Shown here: positions 41,520 through 55,543 of the stretch, piece by piece
Layout: the number at the start of each line of letters is the position of its first letter
Position numbering within the stretch: the stretch's first letter is position 1
Notes under the pieces: generated by a model
What the model was told of the DNA's origin: nothing
Seen by the model: only the letters and a program-made list of their open reading frames with translations
Databases searched by the model: none
Assembly: GCF_011682055.1 (NCBI RefSeq)
Contig: NZ_JAAQOM010000001.1
Location: 674,010-738,009 of the forward strand
Direction of reading: 5' to 3'
Length of the DNA: 64,000 bases
Origin: Telluria antibiotica
GTDB taxonomy: Bacteria; Pseudomonadota; Gammaproteobacteria; Burkholderiales; Burkholderiaceae_D
Position numbers and translations under genes: made by a program

Positions 41520-43298
41520 ATGAAGCAGACCATGCTCGCCGCAAGCCTCTCCCTCGCCCTGTCGACGCTGCTCGCGCCGGCCACCGCCCCGGCCGCCACC
41601 CGCCCCGCACCCGCGCACGCGATGGCCGCCGCCGATGCCCGCTTCCAGGCGATCTACAAGGCCGAGTGGCAATGGCGCGTGAAGCAGCGCATGGCCTGGG
41701 ACGAGGACGAGCCGCGCGATGCGGGCGCCGCGCTGCCGAAGGTCGATGCGCGCACGCAGGCCGCGCGGCTGGGCGAGTGGGAAGGCGTGCTGCGCCGCCT
41801 GGACGCCATCCGGTCCACCGACCTGTCGCCGCGGGAGCGCATCAACTACGCCGTGTACCGCGCGCAGATCGCCGCGTTCGTCGCCGCGCAGCGTTTCCGC
41901 GAGTACGAGCAGCCCGTGAATGCGGACAGCGCGTTCTGGTCCGACATCACCTACGTCGCGCGCCAGCCCTTGAAGACGGCCGACGAATACCGCGGCTACC
42001 TGGCCCAGCTTGCCGACCTGCCCCGCTACTTCGACGAGGAACTCGACAACATGCGCGCCGGCCTCGCGCGCGGCTTCACGCCGCCGCAGGTCACCCTGGC
42101 CGGCCGCGACGCGCCGCTCGTCGCCATGGCGGACGCACAGCGCCCCGAGGACACCGTCTGGTACCTGCCCTTCAAGACGATGCCCGCGACGATCTCGATG
42201 GACGAGCAGGCACGCCTGCGCGCCCAGGGCATCGCGCTGATCGGCAACGCCGTCAAGCCCGCGTACGCGAAGGCGCTGCGCTTCATGCGCGACGAGTACG
42301 TCCCGCATGCGCGCGCGACGCTTGCGGCCGAAAGCCTTCCGGACGGGAAGGCGTACTACCAGTCGAAGATCGCCGAGTACACGACGACCGACCTGACGGC
42401 CGCGCAGATCCACGCGATCGGCCTGGCCGAGATGGCGAAGATACGCGCCGAGATGCAGCAGACGATGGCACAGGCGGGCTTCAAGGGCGACCTGCCCGCG
42501 TTCCTCGCCTTCCTGCGCAGCGACCCGCGCTTCTACGCAAAGACGCCGGACGAACTGCTGAAGGACGCGGCGTGGATCGCGAAGAAGTTCGACGGCAAGG
42601 CCGACCAGTATTTCGGCTACCTGCCGCGCCGCCGCTTCGCCATCCAGCCCGTCCCGGCGGACCAGGCGCCGTACTACACGTCGGCGCGCGGCGGCCCCGG
42701 CATCTACCTCGTCAACACGTACAACCTGCCGGCTCGCGCGCTGTACAGCCTCCCCGCGCTCACCTTGCACGAATCGGCGCCGGGCCATGCGTTCCAGATG
42801 CCGATCGCGCTCGAGCAGACCGACGTGCCGCCGTTCCGCCGTGCCTACATCTCGGCGTATGGCGAAGGCTGGGCCCTGTATTGCGAGCGCCTGGGCAGCG
42901 AGATGGGAATGTACGAAACGCCGTACGAAACGTTCGGCATGCTGAGCTACCAGGCGTGGCGCGCCGCGCGCCTCGTCGTCGACACGGGCATCCATGCGAT
43001 GGGCTGGACGCGCGCGCAGGCACAGGCCTATATGCACGACAACACCGCGCTGTCGGACCACGAGATCGAGACGGAAGTCGACCGCTACATCTCGTGGCCG
43101 GGCCAGGCGCTGTCGTACTACCTGGGCGAGATGGCGATCGTCGAATCGCGCCGGAAGGCCGAGGCGGCGCTGGGCGACAAGTTCGACATCCGCGCATTCC
43201 ACGACACGGTGCTGCAACTCGGGTCCGTGCCGCTGCCCGTGCTGCGGGCGCGCATCGACACGTTCATCGCGGAAGGCGGCAAGTCGCCATATCAATAA
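41520..43298 (+). CDS. DUF885 family secreted protein, metallopeptidase-like
   Basis: The protein has 592 residues with a signal peptide (about 1-26, LAPATAPAAT). It matches the DUF885 pattern: LTLHESAPGHAFQMPIALEQ carries an HExxxGH-type motif, followed by AYISAYGEGWALYCERLG with a further Glu, and LVVDTGIHAMGWTRAQAQ. Such proteins are thought to be zinc-dependent peptidases of the periplasm, though few have been tested. It is monocistronic and ends at a REP pair. Confidence 0.88.
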   Translation: MKQTMLAASLSLALSTLLAPATAPAATRPAPAHAMAAADARFQAIYKAEWQWRVKQRMAWDEDEPRDAGAALPKVDARTQAARLGEWEGVLRRLDAIRSTDLSPRERINYAVYRAQIAAFVAAQRFREYEQPVNADSAFWSDITYVARQPLKTADEYRGYLAQLADLPRYFDEELDNMRAGLARGFTPPQVTLAGRDAPLVAMADAQRPEDTVWYLPFKTMPATISMDEQARLRAQGIALIGNAVKPAYAKALRFMRDEYVPHARATLAAESLPDGKAYYQSKIAEYTTTDLTAAQIHAIGLAEMAKIRAEMQQTMAQAGFKGDLPAFLAFLRSDPRFYAKTPDELLKDAAWIAKKFDGKADQYFGYLPRRRFAIQPVPADQAPYYTSARGGPGIYLVNTYNLPARALYSLPALTLHESAPGHAFQMPIALEQTDVPPFRRAYISAYGEGWALYCERLGSEMGMYETPYETFGMLSYQAWRAARLVVDTGIHAMGWTRAQAQAYMHDNTALSDHEIETEVDRYISWPGQALSYYLGEMAIVESRRKAEAALGDKFDIRAFHDTVLQLGSVPLPVLRARIDTFIAEGGKSPYQ

Positions 43299-43310
43299 GC
43301 GATCGCGATT

Positions 43311-43388
43311 GGTGGGCACGGGGTGCCCACCCTACGGGAGCTCGTCGAATTCATCGACAGCACGTAGGGTGGGCGGCCTCCGCCCACC
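43311..43388. repeat. REP-like palindrome pair
   Basis: A reverse unit (43311-43336) and a forward unit (43363-43388, GTAGGGTGGGCGGCCTCCGC) lie between the convergent DUF885 and outer-membrane barrel genes. Their hairpins could also end transcription, since no T-tract terminator is present. Confidence 0.85.
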
Positions 43389-43403
43389 GTTCAGCGCAGG
43401 CAA

Positions 43404-43892
43404 TCAGAACAACTTGACCTTCAGTTGCACGGAAATCCCGCCGTACAGGCGATCCTTGTAGGTCGGGATCACGCCGACGTTCAGGCCGACACGCTGGTAT
43501 TCGTACGTAAACGTGGGAATCACGGCCGGGAACCAGCCGCGGTCGCGCATCTTCGGATAGCCGTCGAATGCCGCGATCGCGGCACCGAGGCGCACGGGGC
43601 CCAGTGCGTACGGCTGCCACAGCACGCCCGCATAGTTCGAGTAATAGCGGTCGCTGTTGACGAAGCGGCCGGCGGCGGCCGCCATCGTGCCGGAGAAGCG
43701 GTACTCGACCCCGAGGCCGCGGTTGCCGCCGTTGAGGTTCTTGTCGTGATCGAAGTGGTACGTGGCGAAGCCGCTGTCGATCCACAGCTCGCTCTTCGGG
43801 TCGGCGTCGATCTTCGTGAACAGGTCATCGGCATGCGCGCAGGCGCCTGCCAGCGCGAGCGCGCACGTGGCGAATAAGTGATACGGCTTCAA
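43404..43892 (-). CDS. Small outer-membrane beta-barrel protein, PagP-like pattern
   Basis: The protein has 162 residues from a TTG at 43892 that overlaps the def stop (TTGA). A signal peptide (1-22, ending GACAHADD) is followed by alternating strands rich in Gly, Tyr and Trp, ending QLKVKLF with the terminal Phe of an outer-membrane barrel. Segments such as [37 protein letters not shown] and [18 protein letters not shown] recall PagP (lipid A palmitoyltransferase), but the match is weak. No in-frame ATG would keep the signal peptide. Confidence 0.6.
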   Translation of the reverse strand: MKPYHLFATCALALAGACAHADDLFTKIDADPKSELWIDSGFATYHFDHDKNLNGGNRGLGVEYRFSGTMAAAAGRFVNSDRYYSNYAGVLWQPYALGPVRLGAAIAAFDGYPKMRDRGWFPAVIPTFTYEYQRVGLNVGVIPTYKDRLYGGISVQLKVKLF

Positions 43893-44425
43893 TCGTCGGC
43901 CTTCGGGTCGAGGTTCGGGAACATCACTTCGGTGTAGCCGAAGCGGGAAAAATCGCGGATGCGCATCGGGTACAGGATGCCGTGCAGGTGATCGACCTCG
44001 TGCTGCACGACGCGCGCATGGAAACCGTCCACGTCGCGCACGATGGCGCGTCCGTACTGGTCGACGCCTTCGTAATGCAGCTGCGTGTAGCGCGGCACGC
44101 TGCCGCGCAGCCCCGGCACCGACAGGCAACCTTCGAAGCCCTCTTCCATCTCTTCCGACAGCGGCGTCAACACCGGGTTGATCAGCACCGTCTCTGGGAC
44201 GGCAGGTGCGTCGGGATAGCGCTGGTTCCGGCCGAAGCCGAAGATCACGAGCTGCAGGTTGACGCCGATCTGCGGCGCGGCGAGGCCGGCGCCGTCGACG
44301 GCATGCATCGTCTCGAACATGTCGGCGACGAGTGCGTGCAGTTCCGGCGTGTCGAAGTCGCGTACGGGTTCGGCCACGCGCAGCAGGCGCGGGTCGCCCA
44401 TCTTGAGGATCTCGCGGATCGTCAT
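43889..44425 (-). CDS. def: Peptide deformylase
   Basis: Def removes the formyl group from new proteins. From the ATG at 44425 the protein has 178 residues. All three motifs are present: [17 protein letters not shown] (Cys metal ligand) and QHEVDHLHG (HExxH, metal and catalytic Glu). Unlike most genomes, it is not next to fmt: it follows galU with a 4-nt overlap and is coupled to the barrel gene. This may be a second, accessory deformylase; another copy may lie elsewhere. Confidence 0.95.
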   Translation of the reverse strand: MTIREILKMGDPRLLRVAEPVRDFDTPELHALVADMFETMHAVDGAGLAAPQIGVNLQLVIFGFGRNQRYPDAPAVPETVLINPVLTPLSEEMEEGFEGCLSVPGLRGSVPRYTQLHYEGVDQYGRAIVRDVDGFHARVVQHEVDHLHGILYPMRIRDFSRFGYTEVMFPNLDPKADD

Positions 44426-45312
44426 TTCGGTAGGTCCGCACACAGCTGCGCGAGGAATTCGCGGTAGCCTTCGGCCGTCTCGGGGTGCTTCATGCCGATG
44501 GCGGCCGTCGCCTTCAAGTACCCCAGCTTGGAGCCGCAGTCGTAGCGCGTGCCGGCGTAGCGGTACGCGAGCACGCGTTCGCGCGCCATCAAGGCAGCGA
44601 TGCCGTCCGTCAGCTGGATTTCGCCGCCGGCGCCCGTGCCCAGGTTTTCCAGGTGTTCGAAGATCGCGCCCGACAGCACGTAGCGGCCCACGACGGCCAA
44701 CGTGGACGGCGCATCCTCGGGCTTCGGTTTCTCGACGATGCCCGACACCAGTTCCAGGTCCGGCCGGTAGGCGCGCGCGCTGACGATGCCGTACTGGCGC
44801 GTGTTCGCACGCGGCACGTCCTGCACGGCGAGCACGCTGCATTTCTCGTAGCCGTACAAATCCGTCATCTGCGCCAGCACGGGCTTGTGGCCTTCGGCCG
44901 TGTCCATGAAGTCGTCGGCGAGCAGCACGGCGAACGGTTCGTTGCCGATGACGGGACGCGCGCACAGCACGGCATGGCCCAGGCCCAGCGCGGCCGGCTG
45001 GCGGATGTAGATGCAGTTGACGTTCTTCGGGATGACTTGCTGCACGAGCTTCAGGAGTTCCTTCTTGCCGGCCGCTTCCAGTTCCGACTCCAGCTCGTAC
45101 GCCTTGTCGAAATGGTCTTCGATGGCACGCTTGTTGCGGCCCGTGATGAACACCAGTTCCGTGATGCCGGCGGCCACCGCTTCCTCGACCGCGTACTGGA
45201 TCAGCGGCTTGTCGACGATGGGCAGCATCTCCTTCGGCTGCGCCTTGGTCGCCGGCAGGAAGCGGCTGCCAAGGCCGGCGACAGGGAATACTGCTTTCTT
45301 AATTGCGGTCAT
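44422..45312 (-). CDS. galU: UTP-glucose-1-phosphate uridylyltransferase
   Basis: GalU makes UDP-glucose for polysaccharide and LPS synthesis. It has 296 residues. The nucleotide-binding start [20 protein letters not shown] and [20 protein letters not shown] is followed by [25 protein letters not shown] (metal Asp pair) and [13 protein letters not shown]. It follows ligA by 16 bases and overlaps def by 4 nt. Confidence 0.96.
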   Translation of the reverse strand: MTAIKKAVFPVAGLGSRFLPATKAQPKEMLPIVDKPLIQYAVEEAVAAGITELVFITGRNKRAIEDHFDKAYELESELEAAGKKELLKLVQQVIPKNVNCIYIRQPAALGLGHAVLCARPVIGNEPFAVLLADDFMDTAEGHKPVLAQMTDLYGYEKCSVLAVQDVPRANTRQYGIVSARAYRPDLELVSGIVEKPKPEDAPSTLAVVGRYVLSGAIFEHLENLGTGAGGEIQLTDGIAALMARERVLAYRYAGTRYDCGSKLGYLKATAAIGMKHPETAEGYREFLAQLCADLPK

Positions 45313-45328
45313 TGTGAAGCTCCATCCA

Positions 45329-48868
<3,540 letters not shown>

Positions 48869-48872
<4 letters not shown>

Positions 48873-51800
48873 GCTGCTTGTGCCTCAGTAGCGAAATTCG
48901 CGGCGGACTCCATGTCCACCGCCACGATGCGCGATACGCCCTGCTCCTGCATCGTCACACCGATCAGTTGGTTGGCCATCTCCATCGCAATCTTGTTGTG
49001 CGAGATGAAGAGGAATTGAGTATGGTCCGACATGCGCTTGACCATGCGGCAGAAGCGCTCCGTATTGGCGTCGTCCAGTGGCGCGTCGACCTCGTCGAGG
49101 AGGCAGAACGGCGCCGGGTTCAGGCGGAACATCGAGAACACGAGCGCCGTCGCCGTCAGCGCCTTCTCGCCGCCGGACAGCAAATGGATCGTCGCGTTCT
49201 TCTTGCCCGGCGGCTGGGCCATCACCTGCACGCCGGCGTCGAGGATCTCGTCCCCCGTCATCACGAGCTTCGCCTGGCCGCCGCCGAACAGGATCGGGAA
49301 CAGTTCCGAGAAATGGTGGTTGACGCGGTCGAACGTGTCCTGCAGCAGGTCGCGCGACTCGCGGTCGATGCGCGCGATCGCGCCTTCCAGCGTGCCGATC
49401 GCTTCCTGCAAATCGTTGTTCTGCGCGTCGAGGAAGCGCTTTCTTTCCGTGGCCTGCGCCAGTTCCTCGACGGCGGCCAGGTTGACGGCGCCGAGCGCCG
49501 CGATGGCGTTCGTCAGGCGCGTCACCTCGCCCTGCAGGTACGCGGGCTTCAGGTCCGGGTCGAGTTTTTCGGCCAGCGCGGCCTCGTCGGCGCCCGTGGC
49601 GGACAGCGCTTCCGCGAACTGCTCCTGGTTCAGGCGCGCGGCCTGTTCCTTCAGTTGCATCTCCGTGATGCGCCCGCGCTGCGGGTCCAGGCCCCGCTCC
49701 GCCTGCAGCTTCGCTTCCTCGGCCGCGCGCAGTTGCTGCGTCAGCTGGTCGAGTTCATGGCGTGCGTCGGAAAGCGCCTTTTCCTGTTCCGTGCGGCGCG
49801 CCAGCAAGCCTTGCAAGCCCTCGGCCGCCGCGCCGGACTCCAGCGCTTCCAGTTCCAGCTTGCCGGCCGCGATGCTGTCCAAAACTTGCGCGGCCTGCTG
49901 CTGCGCCGTCGCGATCGTGCGACGCAATTCCTCGATGCGCGTGCGCTGCGTCTTTTCCGCGAACACGGCTTCCTGCGCGGCGCGCTCCAGGTCGCGCAGG
50001 CGGTTGCGCGCCTCGGCCAGCACGCGTTCCTGTTCCTGGAACTCGACCTGGCCATCCTCGTGCGCGCCCTGCAGCTCGGCCAGTTCGATGTCGAGCTCCT
50101 CGAACTGCGCTTCCGCTTCCGCCTTCGCCTGTCTCTGCTCCGCTTCCTGCGCGGCGATCTCGTCGAGGTCCGCCGAGATCTGGCCGCTGCGCTGGTTGAA
50201 GCGCGCCTCGACCTCCGCCTGTTTCACCACGTCGATCTGCAGTGCATGCACCTCGCGCTGCAAGGTGGCGACCTTCTGGCGGCCATCCTGCAGGCGGCGC
50301 TGCAGCTCCGCGACCGCGGCGTCGGCGCGCGTCGCGCGGGTGCGGACCTCGTCCAGCAACAGCGCGTGCGCACGCAGTTGTTTGCCGATGTTGTCGATCT
50401 CGTGCTGGCGCGCGAGGACGCCATCCTGCTCGGCGTCCGCGGCGTAGAAGCGCACGCTCGATACGGTGACCATATGGCCTTGCGGCGTGACGAAACAGCC
50501 GCCCTGCGGCAGTTTCGATCGCTGCGCGAGCGCCGTGCCGGGGTCGTCGACCGCGTACACGCCGAACAGCCAGTCGTCCAGCAGGCCGCGCAGGCCCGGG
50601 TCGTTCAGTTTGAGGAGGCTCGCGAACGGTTTCAGGCCGTGGTGATCCGGCGTACCGGCACCGCCCGTGGCCGGCGAATACAGCGCGAGGCGGGCCGGCG
50701 GCGCGTCGCCAAAGAAACCGCGCGCCCAGTCGAGGTTCGACACTTCCAGCGCGCCCGTGCGCTCGCGCAGCACGGATTCCAGCGCCGTCTCCCAGCCCGC
50801 TTCGATGTCGAGCTTCTGCCACAGGCGCGGTAGCTTGTCCAGCTCGTGCTTCTGCAGCCACGGCTGCACTTTGCCTTGCGTCTGCACGCGTTCCTGCAAC
50901 TGGCGCAGCGCGGACAATCTCGCTTCCAGCTTCGCGCTCGCGCTCGATTCCTGCTGCACCTGCGCATGCGCGTCGCGCCGTTCCTGCTCGACGGCTTCCT
51001 GGCGGCTCGCCGCCTCTTCCAGCATGAAGTTCTGTTCTTCCAGCGCCTGCTGCTTTTCTTCCAGTTGCAGGCGCAGGTTGTCGAGGTGGCCCGCATCCGG
51101 CAGGTTCAGGCCGGAGCGCTCCTGCTGCAGGCGCTCGCGCCGCGTGGCCAGGTTCGCGAGGATGTTCGACGCGTTGCGCTGGTGCGCGGACGACAGCTCG
51201 ATGCGCTGCTGGATCTGCATGATGCGGGCGCGCGATTCCGTCGACTTGTTCTGCGCGTCGCGCCACGCCGCTTCGAGATCGGGCAGGCGTTCGTTCTGCG
51301 CTTCCGCCGCGATCTGCGCGCCTTCCACGCGCGCCGCCAGCTCCTCGAGGCGGAATTCTGCCTCTTCGATCTGCTCCTGCGTCTCGCCCGCCTGGTTCAG
51401 CCACTGCTCGCGCTGCGCGGTCAGCGTACCGATCTGGTTCTGCAGCCGGGTGCGCGACTCGAACACGAACTTGATCTGCGCTTCCAGGCTGCCGATCTCG
51501 GAATTGGTCTGGTACAGCGCGCCCTGCGCCGCGTGCAGGCGGTCGCCCGTTGCGTAGTGTGCCTGGCGCATGCGTTCCAGGTCCAGTTCGAGGCTGCGCA
51601 GCTGCGCGTTGTGGGATTCGAGCGCGGTCTGCGCCTGCTCCATCTCCTGGAACCAGCGCAGCTGCTCGGCCTTCGCCTCGTTGCGGCGCAGGAGCCACAG
51701 CAGTTTCTGCTTTTCTTCCTGGTCTGCCTGCAGCTGATGGAAGCGGTTGGCGACGGCCGCCTGCGCTTCCAGCTTTTCCAGGTTGGCGTTCAGCTCGCGC

Positions 51801-52393
51801 AGGATGTCTTCCACGCGCAGCAGGTTCTCGCGCGTGTCCGACAGGCGGTTTTCCGTCTCGCGCCGGCGTTCCTTGTACTTCGAGACGCCCGCCGCTTCCT
51901 CGAGGAACACACGTAGCTCTTCCGGGCGCGATTCGATGATGCGCGAGATCATGCCCTGGCCGATGATGGCGTAGGCGCGCGGCCCCAGGCCGGTGCCGAG
52001 GAAGATGTCCTGGATGTCGCGCCGGCGCACGGGCTGGCCGTTGATGAAATACGTCGACGTGCCGTCGCGCGTGAGCGTGCGCTTGACGGCGATCTCGGCG
52101 TACTGGCCCCACTGGCCGGCCGCCTTGCCCGCGCTGTTGTCGAATACGAGTTCGACGGACGCGCGGCCGGCCGGCTTGCGGTTCGTCGAGCCGTTGAAGA
52201 TCACGTCCTGCATCGACTCGCCGCGCAGCTCCGACGCTTTCGATTCGCCCAGCACCCAGCGTACGGCATCGATGATGTTCGATTTGCCGCACCCGTTCGG
52301 GCCAACCACGCCGACCAGCTGCCCCGGCACCTGGAAATTGGTGGGATCGACGAAAGACTTAAATCCCGACAATTTGATGGAGGATAGACGCAC
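48869..52393 (-). CDS. smc: Chromosome segregation protein SMC
   Basis: SMC dimers organise and separate the chromosome. The protein has 1174 residues: Walker A VVGPNGCGKSNIIDAVRWVL (about 29-48), two long coiled coils (about 165-500 and 670-1000) around a hinge (about 510-660), and the C-terminal signature HLLSGGEKALTATALVFSMF with Walker B FCLLDEVDAPLDDAN. Length and layout are normal for bacterial SMC. It starts the smc-zipA-ligA-galU-def run, with 4-nt coupling to zipA. Confidence 0.97.
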
Positions 52394-52731
52394 GTTCGCT
52401 TAGGGTCAGGGGGAAGTCGATAAAGGCTGCATCATACCATCTGTGCCTTGCTTTTCGGCCAAGTTTTGGCCGGTGTGCGTGCCCGGCGGGTAACGTGGGC
52501 GCCCGAGCGCGGCGGCTGCGGCGGGCGCGCCTGCGCGGTCCGGTGCCGGAAGATGGGGGCGCGGGAGCTTGCTGCGGCGGTACGAGGATGGTGCCGGTGC
52601 GACTATAACCCGGCCGGGAGGCAGATACCAACACGTGGCGCGCGCTCTGCGCCCGCACGTAACGCCAACAAACCGCTGGCATCTGCGTGGGCACAGGAGC
52701 GCCCACGCAGATGCGGATGCGGATGCGGAAG
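52394..52731. other. Intergenic region upstream of smc; one palindrome only
   Basis: These 338 bases lie between the DUF1631 stop and the smc start. Apart from the palindrome at 52681-52712 I see no gene; a short GGATGC-type repeat (GATGCGGATGCGGATGCGGA) follows the palindrome. Confidence 0.5.
52681..52712. repeat. REP-like palindrome (variant, single unit)
   Basis: ATCTGCGTGGGC and GCCCACGCAGAT form a perfect 12-bp stem with an ACAGGAGC loop. It shares the GTGGGC/GCCCAC core with the REP-like family but lacks the GTAGGG end, and sits just after the DUF1631 stop region. Confidence 0.6.
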
Positions 52732-55356
52732 CTACGGCATCGCGAGCGCGACGGACGGGTCGTTGACGGCCCCTTGCGCCATCGCCTCGGACAACACCTG
52801 CCCCACGACGCCGTCGATGGCGAGCACCCGCGCGTTACCGGCGTTCAGCGCGGCGGCCAGCTTTTCGGCGGACAGCGAGAACGCTTCGCGCCGGCCCGCG
52901 CCGGAGAAAATGAACAGCGTGCGCAACGGGCTCACCCATGCCAGCTTGACCTTGCGCGCCCCCTCGGCCGTACGGAATTCGAGCCACATGCCCCGCTCCA
53001 GGCCGTCGACGGCGGACACCTCGGCCTCCCGCGCCGCCGCCCGGTCAAGGGCTGCATTCTCCAGTTCGACGCGGCGCAGCGCGTCCTGCTGGGCGGCCTC
53101 GACGGCCAGTTCCAGCTGGCGCTCCGGCGACAGTTCGATCGGCGCACGCACGATCGCCGCGTGATACTCCGCCAGGCGGGCAAAGAATTGCAGGCGCTCC
53201 GCATCCTGCCATTTGATCGCGTCGAGCCACTTGTTCAACGTCGCGAGCAGGCGCGGCAGCCGTGCGATCAGGGCCTTGCGCTGCTCCTGCGTGGCCTTGG
53301 GCTTGACGCTCCAGATCAGGTCGTCCATGGCGCGCGTCGCATTGCCGACGGCGCCCGGGCGCGTGTCCTCGATCGTGTACGCGAACGTCAGCACCGTCGC
53401 CCAGCGCTGTTCCAGAAAACCGCTGACGACGTCGACGACGCCGCCGCCCTGCACGCGCAGCGCAATGGCGTCGCGGGCCTGGCGCGCGGCCACATCGCGT
53501 TTTTCCTGCCGGATGGCACTGGCGACGGGTGCGGCGAGCGCTTCATCCTGCGCCGTCTCGTCGGCGGCGATGCCCGCTTCCAGCTCGGCGACGGCGTTAG
53601 CGAACGCGTCCGGCTGCGCCTCGCCCACGCGCGCGACGCTGCGTTGCATGGCCTGGAACAGCGGATCGTCGTGGTTCTCGTGCTGTTCCCAGCCGACGCG
53701 CGACATCAGGTCGACGAGGCGGCGTGCGGGATGCGCTTCCTCGAAAAAGAAATTCTTGTCCAGCAAGGCCGCCTTCAGCACCGGGACTTGCAGCACCTGC
53801 AGCAATTCGCGCGTGCGCGGCGGGATGCTGTCGTCCAGAAGCACGGTCTCGAAGACGCGCGACAGCAGGTCCAGCGTGCGCTCGTCGCGCCGCGGCAGGC
53901 TGCCCTGCGGCAAGCTCTGCTTCAGGCGCGGCAGGTAGAACACGTTGTGCGGCAGCGCACCGGTTGCCCCGCCGGACGGCGCGGCGGCCCCGGCCTCGAC
54001 CGCATGCGCCAGCACCGGTTCGATCCGCGCCAACACGTCGAGCAGCGGTGCCGCGCCGCCGTATTGCGCAAGTGTGCCCTGCACGGCTGCCGACCAGCCG
54101 GCTTGACCCGCATTGGCGACCGGCGCCTGGCCGTTCCCGGCGACGAACTGTGGCGGCAGGCCCGATCCTGCGCCAGCAGCGCTGGGGCCGAAGCCGGCAG
54201 CCGGCGCGACCGCCGTGTGTGCGCCCTGCCCGGTCGCGCCAGGCCCGACGCCGGCGGCAGGCTGGGCGGACGCGCCGGACGGCGCTGCGAATCCGGCCGC
54301 TGGCTGGACGCCGGCCCCGGTTGCTGCGACCGCCGCCACGCCGGGGCCCGCAAGCGTCCCGACAGCGTGCGCCGCGCTAGCGGTTCCGTTCGGTCCGCCG
54401 TGCACCGCAACGCCGGCCGGCAACCCGCCCGCAGCGGCCGCACCGACGCCGGACCGGACCGCGTCCGGCGCCTGTCCCGCCTGCGCAGGGGGCGCCGCGA
54501 ACGCGCCCGCGCCGCTGGGCCGCCAGCCGCCGCCGCTGGACGGCAGCGTGGGCAAGTCCGGGATGAGGGGCACGCCATCGTCGCCGCCGTCGTCGCCGAA
54601 CAGCTTGCGCAATTGTTCGGCGAGCGCGGCGCGCTGGCCCGCGCGGGCCGCCTTCGCGGCGGCCGCGCCATCCGTCTTCTGGATGCGGTAGGCGTCGACG
54701 GAGCCCGGCTGGCCCACCTTGCGCAGCGCGGCGACGAGCGCGTCGAGCAGGGGTGCGAAGTCGAACAGGATCTCGGGGCGCAGCAGGAGCTGGACGAGGC
54801 CGTGCGCCTCGGCTTCCGGCTCGAATTCGCGCCACGCGTCGTCGATTGCGCCGAGGAAGACGTCGGGCCGGAACGGGTTGCTGTCGGCCCGGAGCACGCC
54901 GCGGCCGAGCAGCATGCCGAGCCGCACGGCCAGCGTGGCAAGCAGGTCGGAATGGGCGATGTCGAACGGCCGGGCCAGCGCGCCGAGCGCGAGGCGGCTG
55001 TCCATCTCCTCCAGCGGGACGAGGCTCAGCGTCGCGGCCGACGGACGTTTTGCCGCGGGCTGCGGCGACAGCCGGCCGAGTTCGCGGCGCACGGCCGCGT
55101 CGATGGCGCCGGACGCCAGGTGGAAGAACGCGTAGGCATTGTCCTTGAGCAGTCGCGCCGATTTGACGCGCTGGTAGACCTGCTGCGGGTCGCCCTGCTG
55201 CTGCCCCACGTCGCCGAGCGCCGCGGCCATGCGGGCCGTCATCGCGGTCAAGTGTTCCTTGACGTAGTCGGCGACGATACCGGCGAGCGTGTCCAGCGTC
55301 TCCTGCTGCGGGGACGCAGGCTTGGCGGCCGGAGTCTGGACATGGCTTGAGGTCAT
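52732..55356 (-). CDS. DUF1631 family protein with PilZ-like C-terminus
   Basis: The protein has 874 residues from the ATG at 55356 (MTSSHVQTPAAK). The N-terminal half (about 20-260) and the region from about 400 to 780 are helical and match my recollection of DUF1631. Between them is an Ala/Gly/Pro-rich low-complexity linker (about 270-400). The C-terminal domain (about 790-874) reads LERGMWLEFRTAEGARKVKL, AWVSPLRTLFIFSGAGRR and FSLSAEKLAAALNAGNARVL, similar to PilZ-like domains, which often bind c-di-GMP. The canonical RxxxR motif is not obvious, so binding is uncertain. Function unknown. Confidence 0.8.
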   Translation of the reverse strand: MTSSHVQTPAAKPASPQQETLDTLAGIVADYVKEHLTAMTARMAAALGDVGQQQGDPQQVYQRVKSARLLKDNAYAFFHLASGAIDAAVRRELGRLSPQPAAKRPSAATLSLVPLEEMDSRLALGALARPFDIAHSDLLATLAVRLGMLLGRGVLRADSNPFRPDVFLGAIDDAWREFEPEAEAHGLVQLLLRPEILFDFAPLLDALVAALRKVGQPGSVDAYRIQKTDGAAAAKAARAGQRAALAEQLRKLFGDDGGDDGVPLIPDLPTLPSSGGGWRPSGAGAFAAPPAQAGQAPDAVRSGVGAAAAGGLPAGVAVHGGPNGTASAAHAVGTLAGPGVAAVAATGAGVQPAAGFAAPSGASAQPAAGVGPGATGQGAHTAVAPAAGFGPSAAGAGSGLPPQFVAGNGQAPVANAGQAGWSAAVQGTLAQYGGAAPLLDVLARIEPVLAHAVEAGAAAPSGGATGALPHNVFYLPRLKQSLPQGSLPRRDERTLDLLSRVFETVLLDDSIPPRTRELLQVLQVPVLKAALLDKNFFFEEAHPARRLVDLMSRVGWEQHENHDDPLFQAMQRSVARVGEAQPDAFANAVAELEAGIAADETAQDEALAAPVASAIRQEKRDVAARQARDAIALRVQGGGVVDVVSGFLEQRWATVLTFAYTIEDTRPGAVGNATRAMDDLIWSVKPKATQEQRKALIARLPRLLATLNKWLDAIKWQDAERLQFFARLAEYHAAIVRAPIELSPERQLELAVEAAQQDALRRVELENAALDRAAAREAEVSAVDGLERGMWLEFRTAEGARKVKLAWVSPLRTLFIFSGAGRREAFSLSAEKLAAALNAGNARVLAIDGVVGQVLSEAMAQGAVNDPSVALAMP

Positions 55357-55394
55357 CGTGCGCGTAGGAAGGTGTGCATGTATTGTGGCACATA

Positions 55395-55410
55395 ATTTCC
55401 AAGTGGCAAT
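55395..55410. promoter_or_regulatory. Inverted repeat ATTTCCA-AG-TGGCAAT, second copy
   Basis: It matches the element at 1497-1512 with one changed base in the right arm. It lies 39 bases upstream of the DUF1631 start and could act on either divergent gene. Confidence 0.4.
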
Positions 55411-55543
55411 GAAAATCAATAACGGCGGCGTGACCACTGGCGTCGACCCAACGGAACACCGAAAAATGATTATGCTATTGAAAAGCCTTATTAATGCTGC
55501 AAAACGCTATGTTGCGCCGCAAAATACGGTTGCCGACGAATAA
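55409..55543 (+). CDS. Possible 44-residue small protein
   Basis: ATG at 55409 opens a 44-codon frame (MKINNGGVTTGVDPTEHR at the start) with a basic, amphipathic second half (MIMLLKSLINAAKRYVAPQ). The start overlaps the end of the inverted repeat, and the first codons resemble the alternative start at 1505 upstream of the TPR gene (MKFDNA versus MKINNG). There is only a weak AAGTGG ribosome site. It could equally be an untranslated leader. Confidence 0.3.
   Translation: MKINNGGVTTGVDPTEHRKMIMLLKSLINAAKRYVAPQNTVADE

Noticed and set aside
52713..52731. GGATGC tandem repeat as a phase-variation tract
   Set aside because: Only about three imperfect copies, located between genes rather than in a promoter or coding start.
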